DNA of 64,000 bases from Anaspis maculata (taxonomy: Eukaryota; Arthropoda; Insecta; Coleoptera; Scraptiidae): assembly GCA_949128115.1 (NCBI GenBank), contig OX421962.1:101462836-101526835 (forward strand), written 5' to 3'. Shown piece by piece: positions 35,960 through 47,414 of this stretch. The notes below the pieces were generated by a model. The model saw only the letters and a program-made list of their open reading frames with translations. It was not told the DNA's origin and made no database searches. The number at the start of each line of letters is the position of its first letter. Positions within the stretch are counted from its first letter, which is position 1. The position numbers were made by a program, and so were the translations under genes.

Positions 35960-36610
35960 AACAAGTTTATTGACCCATACGGTTTTACAGGTCCACCCTT
36001 CATGATAATACCAATTCACAAAATGATAAAAATTACAAATTAACAATTTTTTCTTTGGTTATTAGTGTTGTTTCATCTTTTTTCTCGTTTTCATTACCGT
36101 TTTCATCCACTCCAGTCCTCTTCCATCCTCGCTTAGTATTTCTTCGGTTCTCTCTCCTCTCTCCTCTCTCCTCTCTCATTTCTGGACACTCCCTTAGCAT
36201 GTGCTCCAACGTTTTTCTCTCCATTACACACATTCTGCATATCCTTTTCCTTTCCTCCTACCAGAATTTGTTCCCCCTCTCTTCGTTTCCACATAGAAAT
36301 CTTTCAAAAATCCTTCTTTCTTTAATAAATACTCTCTCTTTTGAAGTACATATAGGGTGATCTTCTCTTGTCAGCTTTCTGTATATTCCGCTGTATCTTG
36401 ACTGCTGTATAAATAACTATGTTCGAATCTTTTTTGCTTTTCCACATCTCTGTCTCTCATTCTTACCTCTTCCATCATTAGTCCGCCGTCTTCTTTCACT
36501 CTTCTAACTCCCCCGCTCGCATACCTATTTCTTTCTTAATACTTCTCCCGTTCTTTCCATGTTCTCGGTTGTTCCCGAGTTGAAAAGATTGTGGTGATCA
36601 CTGGTCTTTG
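35960..36610 (-). pseudogene. Non-LTR retrotransposon 3' end with C-terminal zinc motif
   Basis: On the minus strand, frame 36233-36033 reads CVMERKTLEHMLRECPEM. With the upstream CRM this gives C-x2-C, then His and Cys, the zinc-binding motif at the C-terminus of ORF2 in jockey/I/R1-type LINEs. Upstream (to about 36610) other frames carry REEVRMRD-like charged sequence and the link to the RT thumb. No RT core is present, so the copy is 5'-truncated. Its 3' end runs into AT-rich sequence at about 35960, next to the mariner-like end. Confidence 0.65.
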
Positions 36611-36819
36611 CTGGGCTTTCAATTGAAAAAATAAACAAATGAGTGAATTTGTTGAAAAGAAAAAATATAAAAATAGAAACGAAGGTGCTGATGATTATAA
36701 TGTTGAAATTGTTAGGAATGAATTTGAACTACCTAAACTGTGCGATGTGCGATGTATTCACTCTTGTGTACGAAGGCGTAGTAGGGCCAAAAATATTGCT
36801 GCCAATAAAATTTGCAGTT

Positions 36820-36950
36820 GAACTGTAAATAAGACGGTTCAACTGTAAATTACCACATTCTTAATTTACACTTCAACTGTAAATTTACACTTCAACTGTC
36901 TATTTTACAGTTCAACTGTAAATTTACACTTCAACTGTCAAATAGACACC
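36820..36950. repeat. Tandem repeat of about 20 bp (CAACTGTAAATTTACACTT)
   Basis: Six or so diverged units based on TTCAACTGTAAATTTACAC. Some units are inverted (ACAGTTCAACTGT), so the array can fold into small hairpins. Confidence 0.8.
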
Positions 36951-36951
36951 T

Positions 36952-37503
36952 TCAACATTTTACATGCATGAAATTTGAGAGCAACTCAACCTCTGAAACT
37001 TCGTGTTCTAATGTGAATTTCAGAAATACTGGAGCGATTTCTATCGGAAAATACTTCATGGCTAGAAACCCGAAAAAGTATTTTCGCAATAGCTTGCCAT
37101 TCATCTTCCATAAAATCATTTCTAAGGCACGCAATTTTGTAGCCAGTTCCATTTGTAGACTGTTCATAAAAATTTTCCCAAAATTCAGAAAGGGTTTTTT
37201 CCAGATCAGAGGAAAAAATAAATAAAAATTAATATTAATCATGATCATTGCAATGTGAGACCGGAGATGTGGCAAGAATCCTAACAGTGCTTTGGCGTAG
37301 AAATTTCGTTCCTGGGAACAGCTACAATTCTTTGGTCCAAAATAATGTGCATCGTAGGTTGCGATAAAATGAATGTGTAAGCCTGCAGATTTACCTTGTT
37401 TCCAAAACGTCATAGTTCAATTTCTGTCATCTTTACATGTAAACATAATAGTATATCACATACCGAGGTGGAAAGCGTCCTATTGCTGCCAAGGGATTCA
37501 ATA
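36952..37503. other. Spacer, no gene seen
   Basis: The minus-strand frame 36952-37413 (153 codons, hydrophobic and Phe-rich) resembles no known protein. It overlaps a plus-strand frame (36968-37225) and may be transposon-derived. Confidence 0.3.
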
Positions 37504-38090
37504 TACAGGGTGTTTCAGGAATGATAGCAAAAAATTCAACTGTGGGTAGATCTCGTCAAAATATGACGAAAACCTATATACCATTTTGTAATGTTCGGCC
37601 TAATGACAAAGATACACCCCTCCAAAGTTAACTTTTTTTCGGATTTCAAAAATTTGTAACTCAGGAACGTTTCAGCAAATTTAGCTTCAATTTTGCATAA
37701 GCTGGTTTGTCATAATTATCTATCAACCTGCCAAATTTGGAAAGAATCCAATCAGTGGCGTAGAAGCTATGAGGGGTCACCTTGAGGCAACTTTTCTTCG
37801 GATGCTTCTAAATTATTGACCCTCATAACTCCTTCACCACTGGCTGGATTTTTCCCAAATTTGGCAGGTTGATAGATAATTATGACAAACCAGCTTTTGC
37901 TGATTTAAAGCTAAATTTGTCGAAACGTTCCTAAGTTACAAATTTTTGAAATTCGAAAAAAGTGAACTTTGGAGGGCTGTATCTTCGTCATTAGGCCGAA
38001 CTTTGCGAAATGGTATTTAGGTTTTTGTCATATTTTGACGAGATCTACCCACAGTTAAATTTTTTGTTATCATCCCTGAAACACCCTGTA
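37504..38090. mobile_element. Palindromic mariner-like element, 583 bp between TA sites
   Basis: It starts TA|CAGGGTGTTTCAGG at 37504 and ends in CCTGAAACACCCTG|TA at 38090. The two halves are inverted copies meeting at about 37790-37800 with almost no loop. The arms share blocks such as GGTAGATCTCGTCAAAATA and GGCCTAATGACAAAGATAC. The TA on each side fits a Tc1/mariner target. It has no coding capacity. Confidence 0.88.
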
Positions 38091-38159
38091 TTACCGAGGT
38101 GGGCCGTAGGCGCGCCGAGGTGAGATAGAATCCCGTAGGCAGTATAGTATAATAACGCT

Positions 38160-38607
38160 TCACTTCGTGGTTTGTATACGATTGTAAATTATGAGTAGAT
38201 AATAGATATCATCAAAATATGATGAAAATTTCATACCAGTTTGAAAAGTTCGGCCTTACTAATGACGAAAATGGAGAACTTCAAAGTTACTTTTTTCGGG
38301 TTTTGTCAGCAAAATTAGCCTAAATCGTTATTGAGGCTGTATTCGCAGGGTATACTGTATACTGGTTAGATTTTTTCAAAATTTGGTGTGTTGGTAAATA
38401 ATCTCGACAAACCGCCCATGCTTAATTGAATCTAATTTTGTGTAAATGTTCTTGCGTTACGAATTTCCAAAAACCGAAAAAAGTTGACTTTGAAGAGCTG
38501 TGTCTTCATCATTCAGGCCGAACTGTGCAAAATAATATTCAAGTTTTCGTCATATTTTGACTAGATCTACCCACATTTTATTGCTACCGTCGCTGAAACA
38601 CCCTGTA
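38160..38607. mobile_element. Second, more decayed palindromic mariner-like element
   Basis: Its sequence is related to the neighbour at 37504-38090: same order of blocks (CATCAAAATATGATGAAAA, GTTCGGCC, then inverted GGCCGAAC, TTTTGACTAGATCTACCCAC). It ends GAAACACCCTGTAA at about 38607. The left terminus is eroded. Its greater divergence suggests it is older than its neighbour. Confidence 0.75.
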
Positions 38608-39319
38608 AATAAATTCTTGTGTGTAGTGTTGTATGCGTTGGCTCACTCTCCCTCCCCGGTCTCTATATTTTGCTGATATACGCTTCGAGCTACGCTCTAC
38701 CTGCCAGGCCGCCGCGTCGCTGGTGCGCCGCCGGGATGTTATTGAAAGTAATTAGAGAAAAATCCGGCAGGATTTTGGAGGTAATTTAATTAAATTCGCT
38801 TCCGAACGTTCGCAAGCGCTCCGAGCATTTCAATTAAATATAATTTCTTTTGTGCAGAGGGCATGTGAGTGTACGTGTGTGTGTCTGTGTGCGAGCCATG
38901 TACGACCCTAAAACACGTGTGCTGGTTATACACAGGATGTTCGGATACTTCTCTGGATGAGCCACCAATCAGGGGTTACGTATCCTTGCACAGCTGCTAA
39001 AATGCTCCTGTCCGTGATCGGAATTGTCAATTTCTATGCAGCTCAGATGAATTAATAACTTGATCGAGGCATCTATAACTTAAAGTAATAATAATGTTGA
39101 ATTACATGATGATCTGAATCGTAATTCAACTTACATAATAATAAGTTAATGTGTTGACGTGAAAAACATGATACAAGTAGAGAACAGAGTAAATAATGCT
39201 AGAGAATGGATGGGAATATGAGAGTTTAACGATATTATGCTTTTCCTGCAGCTGCAGTCTTTCAGTGATGAATATTCACACCTATCTCAAATCTGCTTCA
39301 CTCTCTTCTTTGACAATGA
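38608..39319. other. Spacer, no gene seen
   Basis: Includes a short TGTG-rich tract at about 38870-38890. No open frame of note. Confidence 0.4.
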
Positions 39320-40563
39320 GTGATAGACCGTGAGCTAGCGGCCTTTGAGAGCTTGTCATTTCTGACCACATCATACTTCTTGTGGTGATAGCCACCCACA
39401 TGGTAGTTGCTGAAACGCCAGTCTGCCTTTCCAAAGCGAGTCGTCTTGCGAGCTGCCAGTTGTCAAAAGTCCCACAATAAAACCCAATTTTGCACCGTTA
39501 ATCCGATCGACTTGAAATTTGGTATACAGACAGGATCTTGCTGTCAAATGAGCTTGTTAGCTTTTAGCTGTCATCTATTAAGTGGAAGTGTCATTATCAA
39601 AAAATGACAGAAGTTTCATTTCACAAAACTCGACTTGCAATATGTTATTCGAAAGCCCTAAAAAACTGTATTCAGGACAGTTAAAAGTACCCCTCCATCT
39701 CTCATTTGTCAGTAATTAAAAAATATCAAAGTTCAAAACTTTGACATTTCATTCTTCAAAATCTATCCGATAGACTGAGATCAAATTCGGCATAAACCAA
39801 CAAACTAAAATAATCTAATTGAATCTGCAGTTGGAGTTTTCCATCATTTCCCAACAAGGCGTTAATCTGCTTTTGATATCAGTTGAAATTTTCAGAAAAA
39901 GGTCAATCCCCGAGCAGGAAAGACTGTCTGAGTTGAGTTCTACACTGAACGTGTGTCGTCCTGGTCAAAATCCGTGTGAGCGGCCTTCTCAGGTGGCAAC
40001 GGCCAAAAGAAAATAAAAAATTCGTAACGCCTTGTTGGGAAATGGTGGAAAACTCCAACTGCAGATTTAAATTAATTATTTTGGTTTGTTGCTTAATGCC
40101 GGATTTGAGGACCATAGGACAGATTTTGGAGAAATGAATGTCAAAGTTTTGAACTTTGATATTTTTTATCAACTCACAAATGACAGTTAGATGAGTACTT
40201 CAAACTGTTCTGGATACATTTTTTCAGGTCTTTCAAATAACATATTGCAAGTCAAGTTTTATGAAATAAAACTTCTACCATTTTTTTAAATGACACTTCC
40301 ATTTGACAGATGGCAGCCAAAAACTAATCAGCTCATTTGGCAGCAAGAACCTGTCTGTATACCAAATTTCAAGTCGATCGGATTACGATGCAAAATTGAA
40401 TTTTTTTGGGGGACTTTTGACAACTGGCAGTTTCCAAGACGACTCGCTTTGGGGAGGCAGACTGGCGTTACAGCAACTACCATGTGAGTGGCTATCACCA
40501 CATGAAGTATGGTGCGGTCAAAAATGACATGCTCTCGAAGGTCGCTAGCTCACGGTCTATGAG
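39320..40563. mobile_element. Palindromic element, about 1.24 kb
   Basis: The left arm (39320 to about 39880) is an inverted copy of the right arm (about 40010 to 40563). Matching blocks include ATAGACCGTGAGCTAGCG with its inverse at the right end, and TTCCCAACAAGGCGTTA near 39850 with TAACGCCTTGTTGGGAA near 40027. The 130-bp loop is unrelated single-copy-like sequence. The arms contain no transposase. No clear target duplication is seen. Confidence 0.85.
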
Positions 40564-41848
40564 AGAATGTCAGGATTGGATGGGCAAATACTGAAATCGT
40601 AGAAAAAAATATAACAGCCCGAATGGAGGATCCTTGCGAGGACACACTTTTTCATAGACGAACATCGATTCACTGGAGCTCTGTGCAAACAGCTGAACAT
40701 GAAACAGGCTGAAATTCGCCCGCTCCATAAAACGCGCGCGACCTGATGATGATGAGGTTTCTTTTTTTCCTTGCTTCCAGAGGAGAGCAGCGCTGCGATC
40801 CTCTCCATCGATAAAAATTTCACCACAGAATGCCCGCAGCATAAATCCATAAAGCATTCATTCCCACACGATGAACCCATTAGTTTCATCCCCGCAACTA
40901 ACGGAGGCAAATCCTGCGGAACGAACTCTACGCTAACGAGAACGACGGCGGGTGCGTCCATGTCTGTAGGTCGTTCGTTCAGGGGCGGCAGCGGCGGTGG
41001 TGGTGGTGGTGTGCGGAAAGCGAGAGCGCTTGTTGGTCCGGATTAGCCCGAAAGTCGGTAACTGTAACGCGCGCAGTTGGGGTGGCCTAAATCGCCGGCG
41101 GTTCTGCTGCTGCTGCTGCTGTACACACACTCCGATGCACCGCCACCAGGTCAGTAGGGCTTTCGCAGCAAAGTCGAAGCCGCCCTGCTAATGCGAAATG
41201 CGACACACATACAGCAACCCCGTCGCGTCTTTGCGCTTTCCAGGACGGAATCGATAACTTTCTTTGGGAACCCGTATCGTGCTTCGTGAGCTGCGTTAGC
41301 TACATTCGGTCGATTGATATTTCAAGTGTTTCCGTTCATATAATTTGTAACATTTGTGATATTGGAGAAACTGATTCGTGGTTTTTGGATTTGAATCCTA
41401 CTTAGCTGGGTAACGCTGCCAAATATAAAATGAGCTCAAAGCCTGCCAGAGGTGAAGTACTATTGTCTTAGATGAGCTTTTGGTGTACACCCACTCTCCT
41501 GCGATTCACAAGGAAACTGTAGACAGGAAGTGTTCGGGCTCTGCGAGGTAATAGCTTCCTACTTCATTCGTATTGATAGACAATTCTTCCTGAAGACTAT
41601 TACGGCATCAAATTCAACGTTTCGACCCATGCGGACCGGAGTGAGTCTACTTCGTGCAATAAACCGCATTCCTCAGGTTGTGGGATGGAACAAGCGAATG
41701 AAACAAGTGCATTGTACAAGTCGTGTATTTTACACACGGAAATAATGAATTTGGAACACAGTTTAAATTGAACGTCCAGTGGGTCAGGGACAAGACGAGA
41801 AGTGAAGCTTCCTGCTTCAAAACACAAACAATGCTGGCAGAGGGCCGC
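40564..41848. other. Spacer, no gene seen
   Basis: GC-rich at 40700-41200, with GGT (about 40996-41012) and CTGCTG (about 41103-41121) microsatellites. Overlapping frames on both strands have no known domains. Confidence 0.4.
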
Positions 41849-43370
41849 TTCACGGTTCGACAAAATGTGAAATAGCGAAAAAAATTGTCCACCAAATCTA
41901 ACATCGTAGCTTGATTCTCCATTATTTTCTGATCCAGAAAAACTCAATTTCAAAATAATTCATCGGTGAATTTGTCCTGTGGGCAATAATTTGAAATTTC
42001 ATTAATTCCAGTGGATTTTGCTCATGTTCATTCTCTGAGGCCCATGTGCAACTTGACGTTAAAATATTCTGCTTGGTGCCAGATTGTTCCTTAGACCATG
42101 ATGAACAAGAATCGCGATGATGGACATCTGAGACCTACGACTGGGCAGCCGGAGGGGGAAGGGGCAGGGAACGTGCTGAAGAAGAGATAACATTTTTTTT
42201 AAGTCATGAACCAAAAGTGGTGGAATTATAGAATATGGCATACATGATGCTCATTATTTTACGCCGATGAAGGTGCAGCAAACCGTTTCCGAAAATTTCA
42301 AACCGTTTCAGAAAAATCTCGATAAAAGTATTTTTCTTTCGAGAATGTAATCATTAAAAACCAAACTATTGACGAATTTGGAAGATGAAAAGGTACAACT
42401 TACTCAAGTTAGGTTAGTGCTCGGGTTAGTGGCTGCTTTGGCAAGAAAAATGGTCATTTTGGTATCTCACGTGGTTCTGCACAAGGCCAGTGCCACATGA
42501 TGGCTGATTATGAACCGGCAACGGACGGCTTTTATCATCAAATGTATTAGTTTTTGAAACCACCTACCAAAACTGTTGAATACGAGTTGAAAGGTTATTT
42601 GTTGGGAGTTATTTGAACCAAAGTGTGCTTATTTTCCACAAAGAATTCATCAAAAACGAATTCCTGATAGACATAACAAAGCTCTTCGGGGAGACCAATG
42701 GCCAAGAATAACCGGAAAAGTCACGTCAGGTAGGTGAATAGTGGGCTCTTATTTCCTGAAATAGAAGACCAAAGGATTTCCACCAATAAGCATATATTTC
42801 CAACCCCTGTAGCTGCCAAAAATATTATTGTGTAGTTTTTTGTATGTTTTTAACAGTAAAATTTTCAGAAGAAAAAGTTCAATCAAGATCTCTCTGGAAC
42901 GATTCAGTGTTTTCAAAAATGGTTTGCTGCGTCATCAGTGGCGTAAAATAGCGAGATCTTATGCAATATTTCATAATTCAAACTCTTTTGGTTCATGAGT
43001 TGACATTTTTTATCTCTTCTTCAGCACGTTCCCTGCCCCCTCCCCTCCTTCAGCTGTCCAGTCATGGATCTTAGATATCCACCATCGTGATACTTGTTCG
43101 TCATGGTCTAAGGAACAATTTGGCACTAATCACTATACTTTAACTCAACGTTGCAGGCTTCAAAAAATGACCATGTGAAAACTTCAGTGGAGAAAACCCA
43201 CTGGGATAGATGAAATTTCAAATTAATTGCCCACGGGACAAATTCACCGATGAATTATTTTGAAATTGAGTTTTTCTGGATCAGGAAATAATGAAAAATC
43301 AAGCTACGATGTTAGATTTGGTGGACAATTTTTTTCGCTATTTAACATTTTGCCGAACCGTGGCTTATAA
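41849..43370. mobile_element. Palindromic element, about 1.5 kb
   Basis: The left arm (41849 to about 42350) is mirrored by the right arm (about 42860 to 43370). Shared blocks include CACGGTTCGACAAAATG at the left end with the inverse CATTTTGCCGAACCGTG at the right end, GCAGGGAACGTGCTGAAGAA near 42165 with its inverse near 43017, and TTTTACGCC near 42260 with its inverse near 42945. The 500-bp loop has no recognisable gene. Small indels between arms suggest age. Confidence 0.85.
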
Positions 43371-45132
43371 ACTAAACTGGAAAGAGTTGAAGACTCTTCC
43401 ATGTGAAAACGGGGCATAAAGCCACCGCAGTGTAAACAATTTATTCAAAACGCAACGTGCCGTATCTACACAGCTTCTAGCTTTCTAGCAAGTAGAAGAA
43501 AAAATGGAAAAGAACTCCCCTGTGGCCGACGTGCGTTGCCGAAATCCTGGCGTCTCCATTCGTGCCGCCCCCACCAGACCACCGGACCTCCGACGGATGT
43601 TCCTGGCGTCGACCCGTGGTTCCTGGAAGTTCTGCAAGCCCAACCGGAAAGTTGTCGGTAATCCAAAATAACAGGGCGTCCAGGCCTGACGTAGCTTCGG
43701 CCGACGCCTGGTGATGTTGACCGGAGGAACTCTTCAACCGTCGGGGCCGTGAATCTAGGGGGACAGACAACAGAACCGGATCAGCACATACACATCGCAT
43801 GGCAAAATGGAGGATAGATAACAATGACGGTATCCAAGGCGGCTATCCGGCACATTTCAGTAGTGAGGCTAGACAATTATTGAACACTAGTACAAGCAAA
43901 GAATTCCAGTCGCATGTCAGCTCCGGTCTTTCTAGGTTATGGCATTGACAGTCCGTTGACATGACGTTTTGGTGGCGGTTGCGATTCTCGCCTCTGTTAA
44001 CACGAGCGTTCACCAGCACTTTGAATTCTCGCCGAGGCGGGAAATTTGGCCCATTGGTACATGATAAAACCATTTAACTTTGATTCAGTAGCCGACGATG
44101 CAAGTGGCGGCGTAAGTTCGGCAGCGAGCATGGCTAGCGGCGCAGAGAGCGGCTCTCGGCCAGCCAAAACGTCAGCGAATAGCCGCGGAAAATCGCTCTG
44201 GCGTCCAGCGGAAGCGATGATAATCCATGTTCCTACCGGTCCCTGCGCCGAAAAAAGGCGGGGAACTCGCCGATGGCCATTGGTGCTGTGGAAATTGGCG
44301 GTGGCCGTGGAAAATAGCGATAGCCGGCGGGCGGTGAAAACCCCAGCGGGAGTGGAACGTGGAAAATAGCGACGGAAAATGGGCCCCTAAAAACGAATTA
44401 ACCATGATTTGCCATTCCATAGCGCAAGCAGTGCTTCATTTACCTGTAGAAGATGAGCCGAGGGGGCCGGCGGCCGTTTACTACTCGTGCAGCATTGTCG
44501 GTACAAAATTCGGCGACAGAAAGGTTTTTTGTTCGAAACGATTCATATAGCTTGCGCTTATCGCCGAAAAACTTCACTGAAAAAACACGAGCCTGCACGT
44601 CACACGTGAAACGGGTGGTGGCAACACCAAACTCTCTCGATCTCACCAGAAGTAACGAGGAAATGGCACACGCGCAGCTGGTGGTGTGCGTTGAAGCGAA
44701 CCACTGTTCGCATCACGACCAATCTCTAATCAAAACTTGCATTCAAGAACGATCCATGCAGCTAACATTTCTGAAATCCAGCCGACTTCCTAGCGGTGCC
44801 GTATGAATCATTTCGCTCCCAACTGTACATGAACCTCGTCAGGTGCACCCGAAGGTTAGTAACCTCCCACCCTACCACCGACTTTTGATGTGAAAACCGC
44901 TTGGACACGAGAAAGCTGTGTACATGGACCTCATGTACCTACCTACCTATTTCGGTGTTCTGGTGAGTCGGTGTTTTGCACAGAGTAGAGTGTGTTTTGG
45001 CATTTCAGCGTGTCGGCGTTTCAGCGTTTTGGCGTGTCGGCGTTTCGGCGTTTGGATGAATCGTCTGTCGGTGAAATGTCCTGTCGATGATTTGGTTGTC
45101 GATCAAACGTACCAAACCCTGAAAATCACCTG
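43371..45132. other. GC-rich spacer with several open frames, no recognisable gene
   Basis: Frames at 43477-43824 (-, 115 codons), 44046-44369 (+, 107), 44172-44420 (-, 82) and 44453-44806 (+, 117) are open and GC-rich, but overlap on both strands and show no domain. GGCGGC|GTAAGT at about 44105 is donor-like, so a host exon on the plus strand cannot be excluded. A short irregular repeat of GGCGTGTCGGCGTTTC type lies at 44998-45055. Confidence 0.35.
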
Positions 45133-45349
45133 GGGCCCTATTTTCGGTACACGTGATCTGTTCCCCGGCGATCACCGGGGAACGCCGGTGAAGTGATCAG
45201 TTCCCCGGTTCTAAAAGTGGTATTTTCGTGACCACTTTTTCGGCTATACTCGTACATGTCCGTGTAATGTCGAAGCTTGGCTGTCAGCTGTGATATTTGA
45301 AATCGAATTGTAGTTTTTCGAAACCTACCTACTTTTGCTATTTATTAAC

Positions 45350-45560
45350 ATGGAATCTGCCGGCCCAAGCTTCAAGAGGCCACGATTGGATGCGATTTCC
45401 GAAACTCAAAAAGAAAAACTGACCGAACTCATGGCCAAGAACCCCCCCCCATATATCCTTGTCAACTTGCTACGGTCAGCCGGCTTCCTTCCCCGGGTAC
45501 TGGGATAAATGGCGTGACTAGTTCTGTGATGTGCCGGGCCTGAAGTTCACAAGTCACACT
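45350..45560 (+). pseudogene. Myb/MADF-like accessory protein start of the Harbinger element
   Basis: The ATG at 45350 gives 52 codons, MESAGPSFKRPRLDAISETQ and on, then LTELMAKNPP. A run of nine C bases at about 45444 probably shifted the frame. In another frame downstream, FPGYWDKWRD, a stop and DVPGLKFT resemble the Trp-rich core of the Myb/SANT-like proteins that accompany PIF/Harbinger transposases and bind the element ends. The assignment rests on context and Trp pattern. Confidence 0.5.
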
Positions 45561-45705
45561 GAAGTCTTTTAATTGTCACGCGAATGTTCTGCACAAACTG
45601 CACTTCTATGTCCACAAATCGTTTGCCGGGTTGGCGCGCATCTTCTTTGGCCGCTTCCAAGTCCGCGATTACATAGACCGCCAATGCCGCGTTCAATGGA
45701 TCCAT
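45547..45705 (-). pseudogene. Possible Harbinger transposase N-terminal remnant
   Basis: From the ATG at 45705 the minus strand gives 52 codons starting MDPLNAALAVYVIADLEAA, followed by KRFVDIEVQFVQN. An acidic helical start would fit a Harbinger nuclease N-terminus, and the opposite orientation to the Myb-like frame matches the family layout. No catalytic DDE residues are included. An upstream in-frame extension to 45810 also exists. Confidence 0.35.
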
Positions 45706-46083
45706 TTTTTCCAAATTATTTAAAGAAACTTTCGATAAATTGGAGATTGGAACGTAAAATTGAAATATTTGAAAGGACGCCGTTGTACTTGTCAAAACTA
45801 TATCTGTCATTTGGCGGTTGTTTTAGTTGTATTTTTGGTGCATTCAGCGTTGCCAACCTTTGAACAATGTGCTTTTTTTACTTTTTTTAGTGATTTTCAA
45901 TTTAGACTCTTGGCAGTCTTTTGCTTTGATTGACATAAGCGGGGAATGAGCTGTTCTCTCGGTAGCTCCTAGGAGAACGGGCGTGATCACGCGTGAATGT
46001 ACCCGAAAATGCCGCTTCCCCTGTTTTTGAGGGAACAGTTCCTATAGGAACAGTTCACGTGTGCACCGAAAATAGGGCCCCTG

Positions 46084-46964
46084 TGCTCTTGCATATTTAT
46101 AAGGGAGAAGCTGAGTTGTCTGCAACCGCACGTCGCGTCAGCGTGGTGTGTACTGTGTTCCATTTGTTTCTCCTTCCTCTGCCGTCGGCCCTGCATTTTG
46201 CTGATAAATTGGCATGGATGAAATTGCGGGGTGAGCGTGCCGTATAGTGTTGTGGTGGTAACGGCAGAGAGCCTCTCTCTTGTGTGCGTGTGTATTTTGT
46301 GTGAAACTTCAACAACACAACCATATACCGAAAAGGCTCTCGCGTGCACTCCGCCGCCACTATAATACTGATGGTGCTGATGCTCTCACTTATCCCGTTA
46401 TGACGTCTATAGTCATCATCCATCACTCACAGTACCATCATCGGTGCAGTGGTAAAGCGTACGTGTCCGGAAAATAGTATAAACAGACAAAGCTGCCTGT
46501 TCCTTTGAGAACATTAATTTCGCATCCGCCCAGATCTGCGTCAAAGTTCCTGGCAAAGTAACCGACAGCTTTGCCTATCGAACCACTACCACCATACTTC
46601 TCATGTCGATACCTAGAGACATGAAGCAACATCAAGGACGTCAGTTCAGGTTGATGAATTATTATTGATTAACCATGAAAGACAAGGGGAATTGAATTCT
46701 CTGTAGTCAGTATTGAGATGTCATCTGCAACCTCTAATCTCCCAAGGATCTTGCGCTGAGCTCCATTTACAATGAAGATAACGGCCAAAACCTTTTTTGG
46801 GATTGTTCACCTGCGTCACTTTCCATCGATGTTCGTCTCGACCAGCCTTTCTTATGCCCCCGTTGCTGTTTTATGAACACTATAAGTTCTTCCAAACATG
46901 CTGTTGCCCTTCCGGTCCCCTATGGATAGCAAAAAAGCTTTGCTAGTGCATCCTGAAACACTAA
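46084..46964. other. Spacer, no gene seen
   Basis: Overlapping frames at 45987-46426 on both strands have no known domain and partly run through the Harbinger terminus. Confidence 0.4.
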
Positions 46965-47083
46965 CTATAGGCTGTCTGATTTCTACATGATTCTAGTGGG
47001 CTGCGATTCAGGCCGCGATCGGCCGATGGCGACCAGGAACACAGCCCACTAGTAGAATCATGTAGAAATCAGACAGCCTATAG
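46965..47083. mobile_element. Near-perfect 119-bp palindromic MITE
   Basis: CTATAGGCTGTCTGATTTCT at 46965 begins an arm of 39 bases, and its inverse ends at 47083 with one extra base. The 38-base centre is GC-rich and itself contains CGCGATCGGCCGATGGCG. The close arm match suggests a recent insertion or hairpin-maintained identity. The target duplication is not clear. Confidence 0.8.
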
Positions 47084-47414
47084 CGCTTAAGGATATTAAA
47101 ATCTGGCTTTATGAATGCTGTTCACTTGCCAAACTTTTCCTCTGGGTAAGACCACTTGAGACCGGTATGGATTGTAACAAGGAGATAGAACTCGCTTTTT
47201 GGACCAGAGCTCGTCCTCCTGCTCCAATATTTAGAATAAAAAAAAAATCCTCGCTTTTGACCCTTAACCGTAACAGTAGCCTGATAAATTCCAAATTCTA
47301 CAATCTTATGCACATGTCAATCGATGAAGTATGAGCAGTTCGAGTTGATCGAAAAGCGGAGCACTCGGCGGAGCAGTTCATTCACTGTCGGAGTCAACGT
47401 CGAGATCAATATCT
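47084..47414. other. Spacer, no gene seen
   Basis: Short minus-strand frames at 47109-47313 have no recognisable motif. They might belong with the transposon-like frame that follows. Confidence 0.3.

Larger units (their letters stand above)
45133..46080. mobile_element. Non-autonomous PIF/Harbinger-type element, 948 bp, CTG target duplication
   Basis: The ends are GGGCCCTATTTTCGGTACAC at 45133 and its inverse at 46080. The inner inverted match continues as CACGTGAACTGTTCC. CTG flanks both ends (45130-45132 and 46081-46083). Inside are two short opposed frames: a Myb/MADF-like start on the plus strand and a possible transposase N-terminus on the minus strand. PIF/Harbinger elements carry exactly this pair of genes, so this looks like an internally deleted copy. 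It shares its terminus with the MITE at 34035. Confidence 0.82.
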
